Below are positions 62,700 to 64,000 of a DNA stretch of 64,000 bases, piece by piece (the first letter of the stretch is position 1; each line of letters begins with the position of its first letter). Both the position numbers and the translations under genes were made by a program. The notes under the pieces are model-generated. The model was given only the letters and a program-made list of their open reading frames with translations, did no database searches and was not told where the DNA came from. Source of the DNA: Allotamlana fucoidanivorans (lineage in GTDB: Bacteria; Bacteroidota; Bacteroidia; Flavobacteriales; Flavobacteriaceae). The DNA lies in assembly GCF_045788535.1 (NCBI RefSeq), contig NZ_CP074074.1, positions 3,100,001 to 3,164,000 of the forward strand. The letters are read 5' to 3'.

Positions 62700-64000
62700 T
62701 TACCTAATAAATTCAAAATACTCTAAAAGAATTTTATCATTTAACGTTCTAGGTGTGAATACTTCTAATACTTTAGGCGAATTACTTGATGTATAAAATA
62801 AGTTGAGGGCCTTAGCGAGGTCAGTTTCATTTGACACACTTTCATAGTTTAACCCATACATGTTACAAATATGTTCGGCTGTTAAAGAATGACTCGTTTC
62901 AAAATATGTGTCGAAATTTTCAGTGTTTTTTTGCCCTGGTAAGATTCTAAAAATACCGCCCCCTTGATTATTCACTACAATAACGCGGAAATGTGATGGA
63001 ATATAATTATTCCAAAAGGCATTGCTGTCATAAAAAAAGCTTAAATCACCAGTAATAAACAAAACAGGTTTTTCACTAGCCACGGCGCACCCAATAGCCG
63101 TTGATGTACTCCCATCGATGCCACTAGTACCTCTATTACAATACACTTCAATGTCCTTTTTCACCTTAAATAATTGCATATAACGGATAGCCGAACTATT
63201 ACCTGACTGCAAAATATAATGTTCTGGAACCGATTTTAAAATCTCACTAAACACTTTAAAATCTGAAAAAGGAATATTGTTAACATAAGCTTTGTGCCGT
63301 TTCAATCGGTACTGCTTTAGTGCCAGCCAGGTTTCTTTGTACCTGCTTTTTACATAGTGAGTTATTCTTGGTAAAAACGTTTCAAAGAATATATTTGGAG
63401 CTATCTCAAAATGATTATTTAAACAAAAGAAGGTATCATTTGCTGCTTTCTCATCAATATGCCAATGATGTTTGGGTTTATGTTTTCGTAGTAATTGCTT
63501 TATTTTTTTTGATACTATTAATCCACCAAACGTAACCAAAATATCTGGAGACAGCGCTTTTTGTTCTTCGTCTGTTAATGGTGCTATAAGCTGGTCTATA
63601 CTCGGAAAAAAGTTTGAATGATGTAAATTTGATGTGGTTTCAGTTAACACAATCACACTATCATCTTCGGCAAGTTCATCTAACCATTTTTTTTCAAATT
63701 CAGAAGGCCCAAGAACACCAACCAATATCATTTTCTTTGATGCCGAATTCCAATCTTCTAAAGCAGATTGCAAAACATAATCTTCTATTTTTGATGGTTT
63801 AACCGTTGAATCAATATTTCTAGGCGATACGCTAATTTTATCAACAAGTTCATACAGCGGTTCATCAAAAGGAATATTAATATGCACAGGGCCCTTCTTA
63901 GAAATTGCGGTATTTATGGCTGTATTAATACCTTCCTCATTATAGGTTTGAATATCTTTCTGTAAACCCAAAAATCGTTCAAATTTATCTTCTAAATTCT
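62700..64000 (-). CDS. menD: 2-succinyl-5-enolpyruvyl-6-hydroxy-3-cyclohexene-1-carboxylate synthase (MenD), N-terminal part outside the window
   Basis: The frame is open through the window edge (NLEDKFERFLGLQKD precedes the first possible TTG start), so the gene begins beyond 64000. The visible 430 residues cover the end of the Pyr domain with HINIPFDEPLYE, the middle domain, and the ThDP-binding domain with GTSGIDGSTSTAIG, GDLSFFYDSNAF (diphosphate/Mg site) and NNQGGGIFRILPGQ, which is specific to MenD. The enzyme adds succinic semialdehyde to isochorismate in menaquinone synthesis. This quinone feeds CydAB and NrfH encoded in the same window. Confidence 0.95.
   Translation of the reverse strand, partial: NLEDKFERFLGLQKDIQTYNEEGINTAINTAISKKGPVHINIPFDEPLYELVDKISVSPRNIDSTVKPSKIEDYVLQSALEDWNSASKKMILVGVLGPSEFEKKWLDELAEDDSVIVLTETTSNLHHSNFFPSIDQLIAPLTDEEQKALSPDILVTFGGLIVSKKIKQLLRKHKPKHHWHIDEKAANDTFFCLNNHFEIAPNIFFETFLPRITHYVKSRYKETWLALKQYRLKRHKAYVNNIPFSDFKVFSEILKSVPEHYILQSGNSSAIRYMQLFKVKKDIEVYCNRGTSGIDGSTSTAIGCAVASEKPVLFITGDLSFFYDSNAFWNNYIPSHFRVIVVNNQGGGIFRILPGQKNTENFDTYFETSHSLTAEHICNMYGLNYESVSNETDLAKALNLFYTSSNSPKVLEVFTPRTLNDKILLEYFEFIR

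Noticed and set aside
1..64000. tRNA or rRNA genes, prophage modules
   Set aside because: Reading the intergenic regions on both strands I found no tRNA-like cloverleaf ending in a typical T-arm, no rRNA and no phage structural genes; a short tRNA could still be missed without a scan.

Overview
The window looks like a chromosome segment of a marine, gliding member of the Flavobacteriaceae (Bacteroidetes). The evidence is the AT-rich sequence with TAnnTTTG-type -7 promoter boxes and weak Shine-Dalgarno signals, type IX secretion (T9SS) sorting domains, an sprB-type gliding-adhesin cluster with PorP/SprF partners, a CcsBA-fused cytochrome c maturation protein next to nrfHA, and lipoprotein or secreted glycosidases (GH3, GH16) of the kind that attack algal polysaccharides. 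Family assignments come from reading the sequence and recalled family knowledge; no database was searched.

1-6130 is the accessory region. It opens with the right-hand part of an IS3-family element whose orfA/orfB join at a -1 slippery site. The element has landed inside a ParB/Srx-like gene and removed its 5' end. Next come a probable PD-(D/E)XK-like nuclease gene, a C-box operator, a small controller (C) protein and a 635-residue protein that appears to fuse a type II endonuclease-like domain to a complete cytosine-5 methyltransferase. The 800 bp after it have no convincing gene but hold a long imperfect palindrome and three copies of a short repeat, recalling recombination sites or small mobile repeats.

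6145-24110 is mostly housekeeping: a DedA-like membrane protein, DUF3817 and a YbdG-like MscS channel; a small T9SS cargo protein; the leuC-leuD-leuA-leuB operon; a thioesterase, a DUF72 protein and an unknown protein; a YbiT-like ABC-F ATPase with one degenerate ATP site; a thioredoxin-fold lipoprotein without its cysteines; an SDR; the SRP RNA gene; a glutaminyl-cyclase-like lipoprotein; and cydAB.

24134-45354 is a gliding/adhesin cluster on the minus strand: two small secreted proteins, then sprC-like, sprD-like, a 4605-residue SprB-like adhesin and sprF. The adhesin is probably exported by T9SS and displayed with the help of the SprF/PorP partners.

45543-50873 carries ccsBA and nrfA-nrfH, i.e. 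multihaem cytochrome assembly and dissimilatory nitrite reduction to ammonium. 51093-61217 concerns carbohydrates: a short alpha-glucan phosphorylase-like protein whose PLP lysine position is threonine, a ToxR-like membrane regulator divergent from a GH3 enzyme, a secreted nucleoside-hydrolase-like protein, mnmE (housekeeping) and a lipoprotein GH16. 61342-64000 has a CvfB-like RNA-binding protein, a DUF2853 protein and the C-terminal part of menD, which runs off the window.

The most novel-looking parts are the C-controlled R-M fusion with its poly-A linker, the disrupted ParB-like/nuclease pair, the structured repeats behind them, and the lysine-less phosphorylase.
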